A stretch of DNA of 64,000 nucleotides. It comes from Bdellovibrionia bacterium (GTDB lineage Bacteria > Bdellovibrionota > Bdellovibrionia > Bdellovibrionales > JAGQZY01). Below are positions 1-9,245 of this stretch, in pieces (within the stretch, counting starts at the first letter, position 1; the number at the start of each line of letters is the position of its first letter). The notes under the pieces were generated by a model. It did not search any database, was not told the origin of the DNA, and saw only the letters and a program-made list of their open reading frames with translations. A program made the position numbers and the translations under genes. The DNA is taken from NCBI GenBank assembly GCA_030424715.1, contig JAUHWH010000001.1:868001-932000 (forward strand), read 5' to 3'.

Positions 1-746
1 TCGATGCCAATAGTGAGATCCTTAAAAGCAATACCACCAATTTTCGGTGTATAGAATTTGTAAACCAATGAGTCCCAGTGCGAGGGCAATGCTAAGAACT
101 TCAAACCCATTTTTGCTAGTACGGCTTCGGACCGCAAAAACTCGATAAAAGCTGCGGCAAAGGCGCCTCCGCCAAGAAGCTTGGCTTTTAAAAGACCGTC
201 TTTGCCATCGGACTCATGCAAGTTGTCGAGCACGACACCGGCGGCATAGCCTTCTGGAAAGGGCAGTTGTTCATCATTGATGTAACGTTTTTTTAACGGG
301 AACGCGAACAGCATACCCATCAGACCGAGAACCACGATCCAACAATAGGCTTGCCATTGCGGAATGACTCGGCCAGTGACCATCATATAGGCGGGCAGTG
401 AGGCGATCAGGGGTGCTGTCATATAACCGGCACTTGTTGCCACTGATTGCATGGCATTGTTCTCAAGGACCGTCATTTCATCACCAATCTTGAAGTTCGA
501 TAAAATTTTAAAAATGGCGAAGGACAAGATAACCGAAGTTATGCCGACTCCGAGGGTCCAGCCGGTTTTGATACCGATATAAAGGTTGGTCACACTCAAA
601 ATACTTCCGAGAAAAGCACCGGTGACTGCGGAGCGAACCGTAAGCTGGCGCATATTGCCGCGATAGACATTATCCAACCACCACTGATCTTTTTGCTCCA
701 GTGTCCACTCGCGAATTTGCTGTTCGGTCAGTTGTTTGATGGCCAT
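1..746 (-). CDS. OPT-family oligopeptide/metal-chelate transporter, N-terminal part (runs off left edge)
   Basis: An open frame reads from ATG at 746 to the left edge (about 248 codons, no stop). A GAGGGAG ribosome-binding site lies about 9 nt upstream of the ATG. The peptide has a short charged N-terminus and then strongly hydrophobic segments. Motifs such as TNLYIGIKTGWTLGVGI and EQLPFPEGYAAG (roughly residues 45-60 and 165-180) are typical of the OPT family, inner-membrane proton-coupled importers of oligopeptides or metal chelates. Only the first third of a typical 550-700-residue OPT protein is present, so substrate cannot be judged. It is on the same strand as the fibre genes but 218 bp away, so probably a separate unit. 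Confidence 0.82.
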   Translation of the reverse strand, partial: MAIKQLTEQQIREWTLEQKDQWWLDNVYRGNMRQLTVRSAVTGAFLGSILSVTNLYIGIKTGWTLGVGITSVILSFAIFKILSNFKIGDEMTVLENNAMQSVATSAGYMTAPLIASLPAYMMVTGRVIPQWQAYCWIVVLGLMGMLFAFPLKKRYINDEQLPFPEGYAAGVVLDNLHESDGKDGLLKAKLLGGGAFAAAFIEFLRSEAVLAKMGLKFLALPSHWDSLVYKFYTPKIGGIAFKDLTIGI

Positions 747-964
747 AGATCGCACTCCCTCTCATTTGGTGAAAGCGAATAAACTAGGCAAAATAAGGCG
801 CCAAGGCAAGCGTGAAATAATTTTCTAAATATATGAAATCACAGTGACAAGCTCCAGTGGTGTCATTTACCAATGGCTTTTAAGATGAATCGTGACCGGT
901 CTCCACTAACCAGGTGATCAGCCTGAGTGGTGTTGAAGGCTAGAGCGTTCGCAATGATAATTGT

Positions 965-1657
965 TTAGGAGCCACAGTCACTTGCCGAAGAAGAAGCCGT
1001 CGCACGTGCACCATCATAAACAAAGCAATCGTCTCCAATCCTCTCTACACAGCGAGCCCCGGTGCCATATTCCTGGGCCCAGTCAATACAGCCACCTATA
1101 AGGTGGTGGTTTGGCCCCCCGCCAAAAAAAGATTGAATGATACTGCCGGTGCAGGTTCTTGGGCTCGTTAAATTTGTACAGTTGTTAGCTCCGTAATCTT
1201 TCGTACTGGCGGTCCAGGAATATTGACTGCCACAAATATCCGCTTCAACCTCAACACTGGTGCCCCCGGCGACATTGGTAACACCAGCCAACTGGATAAC
1301 ATCACCGTTGGTTACTGTGACTTCGGCCACCCAGTTACTTCCGTTGTAAGTCCCTGATGTGTGACTGCCGTTGACTCTCACTCCGGTGTTGGCACCTGCT
1401 GGAACCTTGTAAACTCTCAAGGTTTGACTGCCTCCTGTGAGCCCCGTGATGGTCACAGAATTTGAGTAACGCCAACCCTGTCCGCGATTGTTTATGGAAT
1501 CAACGAAGGCTGCAGAAAATACCGAGCCCCCTGGGCAGTTGGCAAATTGGTCTTCTTGGTTCCAAAAAGCGATGTTACTACGAAAGCCAAACAGAAAAGA
1601 TGATAAAATAATCATTAGAAAAAGGAGCTTTCTAAAAGTCAGAAATCCATGAAACAT
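965..1657 (-). CDS. Small secreted protein following the fibre gene (unknown function)
   Basis: A 230-residue protein. I chose ATG 1657 because GGGAG lies about 8 nt upstream; a TTG at 1672 would add five residues. The start overlaps the end of the giant fibre gene by 26 nt, suggesting translational coupling. Residues 1-30 form a signal peptide (two Lys/Arg, then a LLFLMIILSSFLFGF core). The mature part is rich in Gly, Thr, Asn and Ser with eight or so cysteines, mostly paired near the C-terminus (NNCTNL, RTCTG, GGCIDW, ARCVE, DDCF), suggesting disulfides and an extracytoplasmic fold. The middle looks like a beta-sandwich module (TVTNGDVIQLAGVTN). Not a family I can name; its position suggests a fibre partner. 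Confidence 0.7.
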   Translation of the reverse strand: MFHGFLTFRKLLFLMIILSSFLFGFRSNIAFWNQEDQFANCPGGSVFSAAFVDSINNRGQGWRYSNSVTITGLTGGSQTLRVYKVPAGANTGVRVNGSHTSGTYNGSNWVAEVTVTNGDVIQLAGVTNVAGGTSVEVEADICGSQYSWTASTKDYGANNCTNLTSPRTCTGSIIQSFFGGGPNHHLIGGCIDWAQEYGTGARCVERIGDDCFVYDGARATASSSASDCGS

Positions 1658-4600
1658 AAACTGTGCTCCCAACCCTTAGAAGTGAATAGACTGTGTGGCT
1701 GCTGGCAGTTCGAGTTCCATTGGCGGGCTTAAAGCGGTAGGAGACAGTCGCGGCGTCATTGCCTGTCACTGTTGTACTGAAATTACATTGACTGGTTCCT
1801 GTCCCGGTCACGACCAGTGTGTACGAGGCGCCATCCAACATATTGGCAAAAGTGATGTTCGAGCCACAGTTGAATGAGGTGGTGATAGCGTTACCGTTGT
1901 CCCAATCGATAGCGGCGGTACTTTGCGAGTGTGACTTCGATCGAATCTGACCTTGCACATCGAGCTTTGCCTCCGGAGCCGTCGATCCAATACCAACATT
2001 TCCGGACCCTTTGATTACAACCTTTGTGGTTGAACTATTCATGGTAGTACCAGTGGATCCTGCACTTGCTGTCTGGATATGAACCTCTGAGGTTCCAGTT
2101 CCATTAGATTCACCTCCTTTTAGATATAGGGTTCCACCAGGGCGATCTGCTACACCACCCGCTGTGTCGCCAGCAGCGAGGGTGAGGGTATTAGCCGTGG
2201 ATCCGGTCGACCTTGGACCTATGGTTGCGTTTCCAAATAGTTCAAGATCGTATTGTGGATTGGCGTAGCCGCCAATTGAAATCGAACGGTTAAGCATGTC
2301 AAAACGAAAAGAAGGGGAATAACTACCACAGGTTGCACTGCTACAGCGACTGAATTGAACGACACCTTGGCTCTGACTCCCTGATAATCGTACAGCATTA
2401 TTTAAGTCCGAAATACCTTGATTCATGTAAAGTACGCCACCTGGTAAAGCAGGAATACCAGACGATGTAAGTTCAATGCCGCTGCCTGCGCCGCCATTTG
2501 TAATTTTGTTGGCGCCGATATCTAAATTGCCCGTCATAGCTAGAGATCCGTCTCTTAAAAAGTCTCCGGTACCACCACCGCCTGATGTGTCAACCCAACT
2601 AGATCCGTTGTAAAACTTTAGCTTGTTAGAATCACCGCTGTCGATCGCCATATCTCCTGCTATCGGAGAGCTCGGAAGCGCCGAAGCTGTCATCCGCATT
2701 GGCCCGTCAACATGAAGCAGACGTGCTGGACTATTAGTTCCGATACCCATGTTTCCAGAGGAGTCAATCCGGACTGTCTCTGTTCCGTCACTTGATAAAC
2801 CAATCTCGTCCGCTGCGGGGAAGAACAGACCGGTGTTTCGTTGGGCGAAGCTAGCCACCACTGGAGCTACCGCTGAGTTGCCATGATTAAAATACGCTCC
2901 GCTACCGGCACCAATGTATGTTCCGGTGCTGGTCAAAACAATATTGTCTCCGGCACCTTGTTGAAGAGTTACGCTGGAACCATTGAAAGATAGAAACTGG
3001 GTAGAGCTCGACGGAGATTCAATGCCTGGTGTTTTAAGGTTCGCCGTCATATCAACAGATCCATCCGAAAGGATATCTCCACCACTAGCCAGAAGATTCG
3101 TCACAGTTCCTGATTCATCACGAAACTTCAAATCATTATCAGCACTATCCACGTAGAGTTTATGATAAGTTGCTACATCAGTTGTCGGCGCAGTCATTTC
3201 TTTAAATGACATTCCTCCTTCAAGAGTTAGTTTTTCGTTTGGAGTTGTTGTCCCGACACCTACGTTACCAGACGCATCGATTCGAAGTTTTTCCGTCGCG
3301 TTTGTGACAAGCCCAAGTTGGTCGGCTGCAGGCCGATAGAGACCGGTGTTTTCATCTCCGGTGAAAGCAAAGGTGGGTGATGTTTCAGTGGTCGTTCTTT
3401 GGATTGTTGCCACGCCAGTGACTCCTGAGTCCCATCGACCAGCAGATCCCAAAGACCACTTTCGTGACCCGGCGGTTGAAAAGCCGATACTGTTCGGCCC
3501 ATCGTTGTATAGACCCGTGCTTGTGGACGTTGAAAAGTTGATCGAAGGATTGGCCTGAGAGCCCATCCCAGCGGGTAGTCCGCTTGGGGCGGCCACCCAC
3601 GATAGGACTCCAGAGCCATCTGTGCTCAACAAATGTCCTGACGAGCCATCAGCCACTGGTAGAGTCCAAATTTGATTACCGGCAAGTGTTGCTGGGGCTT
3701 TGAAGCCTACATAGTTGGCGCCGCTACCATCGGCCTCGGAAAACTGCATTTCCTGTGCATTGTCTATATTAAGATTACCGGTCATAGTGTCACCGGCGCG
3801 GTTTACCTTATCGGCATCGAAGGCGTAGCCGTTGTCCGCGACAAAATCATCAACTTCGGTTTCGCTTAAAACTAGCTGCGTTCTAGTCACCTCTCGCAGC
3901 ACCGTTGCCGTAGCATCGTAGATTAGAAGAGTGTCGGCGCCGTCGGCCGCGGTCCCCAGATCAGTGGTCCCTGGTATATTAACTGATAAGTTTCTTGTAG
4001 AGGTAAGATCGCCACCACCACTCAAACCACTATCGGCGGCAGTCGTGATGTTCACGCTAGAGTGGTCGACGTGTTCATTGGCCACGAAGCCACTTAAGCT
4101 ATCGTGGTCTATGTTTGCCTCAGTCACATCCAAAGTCACATCATTGGCATTGTTGGTGACGGAAAGGCGGGTACTGCCTGCGGCGATGGTCTTGAGGTTA
4201 ATCGTTGTACCTGTTTTATCTCTGTAAATCTGCCCAGCTCCAGCGCCTACATTGGCACCGTCATTGGTCTCGCCTACAGCGGATAAGGTGCGCCACTGCA
4301 AAACGCCTGAGCCATTAGTTTCGAGAACCTGACCGTTAGATCCATCGGCAGTTGGCAGGGTCCATATGACATTCGGTCCCACTGCCGGCGCTTGAAACCC
4401 GGCATACCCAGAGGTAGCTCCAAGCATCCGAACATCACCATCAACATCTAATTTTCCACTCGGTGCAGTGGTTCCAATGCCTAAACTGCCATCGACTGTA
4501 AGGTCTCCGCCTGTGCGAATGGAGCCTGCAGCCTGCCGGTATAGAGATGTGTCTGCCGCGCCTATTCGGGTCGTTCCGTAAAGTGTGTTGCCAGATGTGC

Positions 4601-7334
4601 CAACAAGAAGTTGGGCCGATCCTCCGGCTGAAATTGAGAGATTGTTTGCAGCATTTCTAAACAGTCCTGTATCGGTGTCTGAGCTAAATGCGACTGAAGG
4701 TGCTCCAGAAGTTCCGTCCGGCAAAAGTATTTGCCCGCTGCCAATCTCAAGCGCACCTGCTGGGGTCGTTGTACCGATTCCAACATTTCCTGAGGGAATG
4801 GTTGTTTGTGTGGTCGCACCGTTCCCAATTCGTATTCCTGTTGTTCCACCACCATCGCCAAGGATCAAGGTGGCTCCTGCGTCCGCACTATTGAGAACGT
4901 GGTTGCCACTGAACATCAGAGTGTGAGAAATCATATTGATGGGCTTTTGAGTTTGAACATAGGCCGCCGAATCCAGAATGAGATAGTTGTCGCTGGCGAC
5001 GATAGAGAAGTTTCCTGCCGTGTCGACACTCAAGCGACCATACTGAGAGGCTGTCGCTCCGCTGTCATAACCAAAAAGAGAGAATGTAGGGTTGCCACTA
5101 GTCATGCTGGCTTCGCCCACCTGAAGGTTGCCACCTGAGACATGCAATTGTGAAGCCGGAGTCGTTGTTCCAACGCCTAGGAGGCCAGATGTGTCGAGAG
5201 TCATGCCGATCGAATTGTTAGTTTTAAAATTGAGGATATTGTTATCATTGGTTCCAATCGTCATGGCACTGGTAAAAGAATTTCCGTTCTGTTCAATGAA
5301 GTTGTTGTCACTCACATAATTGTCGACTTCAGTTTCTGAGAGAACAAGTTCAGCTCTTGTGGCTTCTCGTAGAGCGGTGCCGCTAGCGTCGTATATAATC
5401 AGACTATCAGCATTGTCTACGGCGGCGCCGAGGTCCGTTGTCCCTGTGATATCAAGTGCGAGGTTTCTTGTGGAAGTTAGATCTCCTCCACCACTCAAGC
5501 CACTGTCAGCAGCCGTTGCGATACTAACGCTGGAGTGATCCACATGTTCATTGGCAGCAAAGTTATTAAGAGCATCGTGATCGATGTTCGCATCAACGAC
5601 GTTTAGAGTGATGTCATCGGCGTTATTGGTCACCGAGAGTTTCGTGCTACCAGCGTTTATTGTTTTAAGATTGATTGTGGTCGAAGTTTTGTCTCTAAAG
5701 ATTTGGCCCGCGCCAGAGCCCACGTTGGCGGCCGTATTGGTTTCACCAACGGCTGCAAGAGTCGACCAGCTGAGCACGCCGCTACCGTTCGTTTGTAGCA
5801 CCTGTCCTGATGTTCCATCGTCAGTGGGGAGCTCCCAGACGAAGGACGCTCCTGCGGAGATGGCATTTGGCGCTTTAAAGCCGACGTAGTGAGAGTTGTC
5901 AGAATCAGCGAAACGGACTTCATTTGTGGCGTTCATAGTCAGCGCGCCAGTCATTAGGTCTCCGGCTTTTGCCACCTTGTCGGCATCGAGTTCATTGATT
6001 GCGGCTTGTACGTTTGTGGCGGCAATATTACCTGCCGCGGTGTTGTCGATTTGTATCGCATCGTAGTCACTGGTGTCTGCAGTTACCGGTCCCGTGCGAC
6101 CAAAGACACTGGCGACAGGCGCGTTGTCGTTGGCCCAAACCAGTTGACCAGACCCATCGGTGGTAAGTACTTGATTGGCGGAGCCATCAGCAGCCGGTAA
6201 GGTCCATATTAAGTCGGCACTGCCTGGGGGAGTTTGAAAGCCCATGTAGGAATTGTCAGCGTTGTAAATACCAAGAGTACCAGTGGTGGAAACACCGTTC
6301 GCACTTATGGTGCCAGTCACCGCGACATTGCCGGTCACGTCAGCGTTTCGGGTTACCGTCAAATCACGGCCGATGGTTACGTCATTACCGGCAGCAATGT
6401 CATTGGCATTGGTAATATTCTGGTTACCCATGTTGATAGCACCACTCATAGTTCCGCCAGCCAGTGCCAACTTTGTTGAATCTCCTGCTGGAGCTCCGGC
6501 CGTCCACTGGGTTCCGTCCCAGTACATCACATGCCCGGATTGGCCGGCAGCAAGCCCCGTAATGGTGGTGTTATCGGCGGCGGCTCCACCAATGGAGTTG
6601 TCTACATAATTTTTGTTAGCGGCGTCGTTTGCTGCCGTCGGAGTGGCCACGTTCGTGATTTTATTTGAGTTCATTGAAAAGTCACCGCTAGGGCTACTTT
6701 GTAAGTACTGTGAACTGCTCCCAGCAATCAATGCTAAAAGCTCAGTGTGGTTGGCTCCATCAAAAACGTTTTGTAAATTGGCTTGGGTCAATACATAGGA
6801 GCCCGTCGTGTTGATATTCAGCAGATCAGACGGTGTCAAACCACCGATACTCGCAGCGTTGGAGGCATAGGGAACACTCACAATATTGTGATTTTCCGTT
6901 AAGGTTTGCGGGCCGGTCCCGTCATCAAATGTGACACGAAGCTTTCGACCATGATCAGCCGTGGGAGTGTAACTGCCAACCGAAGCACAGGTTGTGGGTG
7001 TAATGACTCCGGTGCTGTTGCTCAATGCTTTAGCGAGATCGTTGGGGCCCAAGTCTTCATAGTCGGCACCACTTCGTGAGCCTTCACCAACCGTCAGCGC
7101 AAAAACGCCGTTGGAGTTAGTCATATTAAGAACGTGGGATTCTTCATAGAGTAAGCACTCTTCGACGCCGGGAGAGAGAACTTCGATGGTGAACGTAACG
7201 TTATTGCCCTCAAGAGCTTGTCCCGTCGGCTTGATGATTTGACCTTGATAGGTAAACTTCGCCGGGGCTGCTTGTCCAGCAGGGGACCACAGCGCTGCGG
7301 TGATTAGAATGATAAACAACCTTGAAACGTGCAC
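1632..7334 (-). CDS. Giant chimeric fibre/adhesin resembling Bdellovibrio mosaic adhesive trimer proteins
   Basis: A 1900-residue protein from GTG 7334. Residues 1-22 look like a signal peptide ending near AGQA. Next comes a beta-rich N-terminal domain (about 25-160; starts KFTYQGQI and contains a GVFALTVGEG strand), and then a very long Gly/Thr/Asn/Asp-rich stalk. The stalk has four copies of a roughly 40-residue unit (VGFKAP, then WTLP, then DGSGVLSW), six GNVGIGTTTP-type turns, and two copies of a 151-residue module. A distinct domain of about 100 residues (SFNCGSNITF to VSWISDF) ends it. This is the phage-tail-fibre-like layout described for Bdellovibrio trimeric prey-recognition fibres. 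No S74 chaperone domain was seen. The start lacks a Shine-Dalgarno and sits 6 nt below a sigma-28-like -10 element. Confidence 0.8.
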   Translation of the reverse strand: MHVSRLFIILITAALWSPAGQAAPAKFTYQGQIIKPTGQALEGNNVTFTIEVLSPGVEECLLYEESHVLNMTNSNGVFALTVGEGSRSGADYEDLGPNDLAKALSNSTGVITPTTCASVGSYTPTADHGRKLRVTFDDGTGPQTLTENHNIVSVPYASNAASIGGLTPSDLLNINTTGSYVLTQANLQNVFDGANHTELLALIAGSSSQYLQSSPSGDFSMNSNKITNVATPTAANDAANKNYVDNSIGGAAADNTTITGLAAGQSGHVMYWDGTQWTAGAPAGDSTKLALAGGTMSGAINMGNQNITNANDIAAGNDVTIGRDLTVTRNADVTGNVAVTGTISANGVSTTGTLGIYNADNSYMGFQTPPGSADLIWTLPAADGSANQVLTTDGSGQLVWANDNAPVASVFGRTGPVTADTSDYDAIQIDNTAAGNIAATNVQAAINELDADKVAKAGDLMTGALTMNATNEVRFADSDNSHYVGFKAPNAISAGASFVWELPTDDGTSGQVLQTNGSGVLSWSTLAAVGETNTAANVGSGAGQIFRDKTSTTINLKTINAGSTKLSVTNNADDITLNVVDANIDHDALNNFAANEHVDHSSVSIATAADSGLSGGGDLTSTRNLALDITGTTDLGAAVDNADSLIIYDASGTALREATRAELVLSETEVDNYVSDNNFIEQNGNSFTSAMTIGTNDNNILNFKTNNSIGMTLDTSGLLGVGTTTPASQLHVSGGNLQVGEASMTSGNPTFSLFGYDSGATASQYGRLSVDTAGNFSIVASDNYLILDSAAYVQTQKPINMISHTLMFSGNHVLNSADAGATLILGDGGGTTGIRIGNGATTQTTIPSGNVGIGTTTPAGALEIGSGQILLPDGTSGAPSVAFSSDTDTGLFRNAANNLSISAGGSAQLLVGTSGNTLYGTTRIGAADTSLYRQAAGSIRTGGDLTVDGSLGIGTTAPSGKLDVDGDVRMLGATSGYAGFQAPAVGPNVIWTLPTADGSNGQVLETNGSGVLQWRTLSAVGETNDGANVGAGAGQIYRDKTGTTINLKTIAAGSTRLSVTNNANDVTLDVTEANIDHDSLSGFVANEHVDHSSVNITTAADSGLSGGGDLTSTRNLSVNIPGTTDLGTAADGADTLLIYDATATVLREVTRTQLVLSETEVDDFVADNGYAFDADKVNRAGDTMTGNLNIDNAQEMQFSEADGSGANYVGFKAPATLAGNQIWTLPVADGSSGHLLSTDGSGVLSWVAAPSGLPAGMGSQANPSINFSTSTSTGLYNDGPNSIGFSTAGSRKWSLGSAGRWDSGVTGVATIQRTTTETSPTFAFTGDENTGLYRPAADQLGLVTNATEKLRIDASGNVGVGTTTPNEKLTLEGGMSFKEMTAPTTDVATYHKLYVDSADNDLKFRDESGTVTNLLASGGDILSDGSVDMTANLKTPGIESPSSSTQFLSFNGSSVTLQQGAGDNIVLTSTGTYIGAGSGAYFNHGNSAVAPVVASFAQRNTGLFFPAADEIGLSSDGTETVRIDSSGNMGIGTNSPARLLHVDGPMRMTASALPSSPIAGDMAIDSGDSNKLKFYNGSSWVDTSGGGGTGDFLRDGSLAMTGNLDIGANKITNGGAGSGIELTSSGIPALPGGVLYMNQGISDLNNAVRLSGSQSQGVVQFSRCSSATCGSYSPSFRFDMLNRSISIGGYANPQYDLELFGNATIGPRSTGSTANTLTLAAGDTAGGVADRPGGTLYLKGGESNGTGTSEVHIQTASAGSTGTTMNSSTTKVVIKGSGNVGIGSTAPEAKLDVQGQIRSKSHSQSTAAIDWDNGNAITTSFNCGSNITFANMLDGASYTLVVTGTGTSQCNFSTTVTGNDAATVSYRFKPANGTRTASSHTVYSLLRVGSTVYVSWISDF
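3825..4277 (-). repeat. Fibre gene internal module, copy 2 (151 codons)
   Basis: Residues about 1020-1170 of the fibre. It begins VGETNDGANVGAG, includes ANEHVDHSSV and SGLSGGGDLTSTRNL, and ends VDDFVADNGY. It matches copy 1 at 5298-5750 over its full length, with scattered substitutions and no length change. Confidence 0.88.
5298..5750 (-). repeat. Fibre gene internal module, copy 1 (151 codons)
   Basis: Residues about 529-679 of the fibre. It begins VGETNTAANVGSG, shares ANEHVDHSSV and SGLSGGGDLTSTRNL with copy 2, and ends VDNYVSDNNF. It is exactly the same length as copy 2 (453 nt). The two are separated by about 1 kb of other stalk sequence. Confidence 0.88.
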
Positions 7335-7340
7335 ACAAAC

Positions 7341-7367
7341 TTATCGGCGGATAGGGGGATTCCTTAA
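7341..7367 (-). promoter_or_regulatory. Sigma-28 (FliA)-like promoter of the fibre gene
   Basis: On the minus strand, GCCGATAA at 7348-7341 is identical to the consensus -10 of flagellar sigma-28. TTAA (consensus TAAA) lies exactly 15 nt upstream at 7367-7364. Only 6 nt separate the -10 from the GTG start, so a transcript from here would be nearly leaderless. Confidence 0.55.
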
Positions 7368-7697
7368 GTGGAACTAGTGATTTAGAACGATTTTTTGGGA
7401 TTTCAAGCGACTCAATATGGGTCGAATTTTGTAACCATTTACAATGCCTAGACTTTTGTCTGGAGCAAAATGATTCACTGTAGATCATGATTTTTTTTAG
7501 CGTCCCAAGCTGAGACATTAGCAAGTGCTTGATGAAAGCGACAGCGGCCAAATGCGGGGGCGAGGCTACTCCATTGTTACCTTTTTGTTGAACCAAAGTT
7601 TGCTGGGTCGAAACATAGGTGTGGCTTTTGGCAAAACTGAAATTTGTGTTTTTCGGTGATTTTCCGATAAGGGAAAGAAGATATGGGACTTTAAAAT
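7368..7697. other. Divergent intergenic region between fibre and response-regulator genes
   Basis: About 330 bp beyond the fibre promoter. CCGATAA occurs again at 7664-7670 on the plus strand, 27 nt before the regulator's ATG, without a TAAA at the right distance. I see no convincing gene; the open frame reading leftward across it looks like chance. No obvious terminator. Confidence 0.5.
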
Positions 7698-9143
7698 ATG
7701 AATTCATTGGTAGAAAAATATCCTCAAGTTCAGGACACTCGCGTCATTTTGGTCGACAACGATCCAACGGTTCGTAAGCGCATGGTTGAGCACTTGCGGC
7801 AGCAAGGCTTTCAAGTTTTTACCTGCGCGGACACTGACACAGCCAAGAAAAAAATCAAGCAAGAAGACTTCGATCTGCTGGTGACAGAAATGCATCTGCC
7901 CAATGAGTCGGGTATTGAGTTGATTCGCTGGGTCCGTCGTATTTTCGATACTTCCTATCGACGCTTTATGCCCTTGCCCTGTGTAATGATAACAGGCTTT
8001 GCCCATATTTTTGAAACACAAGATCTGTCTGATCTACACTTGGCCGAGTGCCTTATTAAACCTCTCGATGAATCCGAACTCACCGAGGCGATACTGGTGG
8101 CTCTCGGTATAAAAGAGCCGGAGTCTGACGAGCGCGACAAGGTCGAGGACCTCAAGCAAAACTTTAAGCCTCACACACGAGAATACTGCAAAATCCTACT
8201 CTCCGACATGCACAATCAGCCCAATCTGGTATTGGACATCTACGTGCAACTTTCCTCTGAAAAGTTTGTGAGAATTGCCAAGCGAGGAGACAAGCTCAAT
8301 GAAATTCAGTTTCACCGATTTATGGACAAAGGAATTCAATTTCTTTACGTCAAAAAAGACGATTTCCGTGACATTTTAGCTCTTAACATGAGGCTGAGTA
8401 AAGCAGTGACTTCAGCCAGTAATATCGAATTGATCAAGAAGCAAAAATTCTTAGCCAAGACGGGCGAACTTATTTTGGAGAACGCTTTCGTAAACGGCAT
8501 CAATCAAGAGACCTTCGACAATGCCAAAGAGTATCTCTGCAACAGCATCGCAACCCTTATGCAACAGGACGATACCTTTGATTTGCTACAGGTGCTCAAC
8601 GATCATAACAACAGCCTGTATGCCCACAGCCTTGGGGTGAGTATTTACTCGGTTATGATCGCTCAAAAAATGGGTTGGAGCTCGGGCACTAATCTCTTTA
8701 AATTGAGCTTTGGAGCTCTTATGCACGACATTGGCAAAAAAGATTTTGATCCTGAGCTTATAGAAAAGCCAAAGTCCAACTTAACTTTCGCTGAAAAAGA
8801 ACTCTTGGAGACGCACCCGGAGCGCGGGCGAGAAGTGCTCTCTTCTCTTAAGGCGGTACCCAGTGAGGTTTTAGCCATTGCCCACGAGCACCATGAAAAC
8901 CACATCGGTCAGGGATATCCGCGCCGCTTAAAATCAAGCCGCATCAGTCCCATGGCTCGCATCGTCAATGTGGCTGACGAATTCTGCTATTTTGCCATTA
9001 AGAATCCTGATTATCCAGACGCCGATGCCGGTAAAGCCATCTATATGTTGAATCAGTACAAAGAGAATCTGTTAGACCCCGATGCTCTCGCGGCTCTACG
9101 CATGATTGTCGAAGAATCCAAAAAAATGAAAAAAGGGGCTTAG
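7698..9143 (+). CDS. Response regulator fused to HD-GYP domain (c-di-GMP phosphodiesterase type)
   Basis: 481 residues. Residues about 14-140 are a receiver domain with D20/D22 near the acidic pocket, a switch Thr in VMITG and the conserved Lys in CLIKP. The phospho-acceptor position is Glu64 (TEMHLP) rather than Asp, and the second acidic-pair residue is Asn21. A middle region of about 80 residues (160-245) precedes a C-terminal HD-GYP domain with MHDIGK at 342-347 and HHENHIGQGYP near 397-407, the signature of enzymes hydrolysing cyclic di-GMP. The HD and GYP residues are intact, so catalysis is plausible. The Glu suggests phosphorylation-independent behaviour. It is divergent from the fibre gene and followed by a strong terminator, so probably monocistronic. 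Confidence 0.9.
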   Translation: MNSLVEKYPQVQDTRVILVDNDPTVRKRMVEHLRQQGFQVFTCADTDTAKKKIKQEDFDLLVTEMHLPNESGIELIRWVRRIFDTSYRRFMPLPCVMITGFAHIFETQDLSDLHLAECLIKPLDESELTEAILVALGIKEPESDERDKVEDLKQNFKPHTREYCKILLSDMHNQPNLVLDIYVQLSSEKFVRIAKRGDKLNEIQFHRFMDKGIQFLYVKKDDFRDILALNMRLSKAVTSASNIELIKKQKFLAKTGELILENAFVNGINQETFDNAKEYLCNSIATLMQQDDTFDLLQVLNDHNNSLYAHSLGVSIYSVMIAQKMGWSSGTNLFKLSFGALMHDIGKKDFDPELIEKPKSNLTFAEKELLETHPERGREVLSSLKAVPSEVLAIAHEHHENHIGQGYPRRLKSSRISPMARIVNVADEFCYFAIKNPDYPDADAGKAIYMLNQYKENLLDPDALAALRMIVEESKKMKKGA

Positions 9144-9245
9144 TCCCATTGGCCGAATTGCCCACAACCCGCAGGTCGAGGGTTCTGAGATCCCTGTTGC
9201 TTAATTGGGCCCATCGGCGGCGTCAGCATGTTGCGTGGTCAAAGA

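Noticed and set aside
3346-3558. Plus-strand open frames antisense to the fibre gene
   Set aside because: Many similar frames occur along the whole repeat stalk because its codon use is biased. None has a ribosome site or recognisable protein.
7210-7707. Minus-strand frame of 165 codons upstream of the fibre start
   Set aside because: It overlaps the fibre's N-terminal codons in another frame and has no protein-like features; the fibre promoter lies inside it.
9144-9240. Possible tRNA-like sequence (GGTTCTGAGATCC)
   Set aside because: No acceptor stem, anticodon arm or CCA end could be folded; only a terminator follows.
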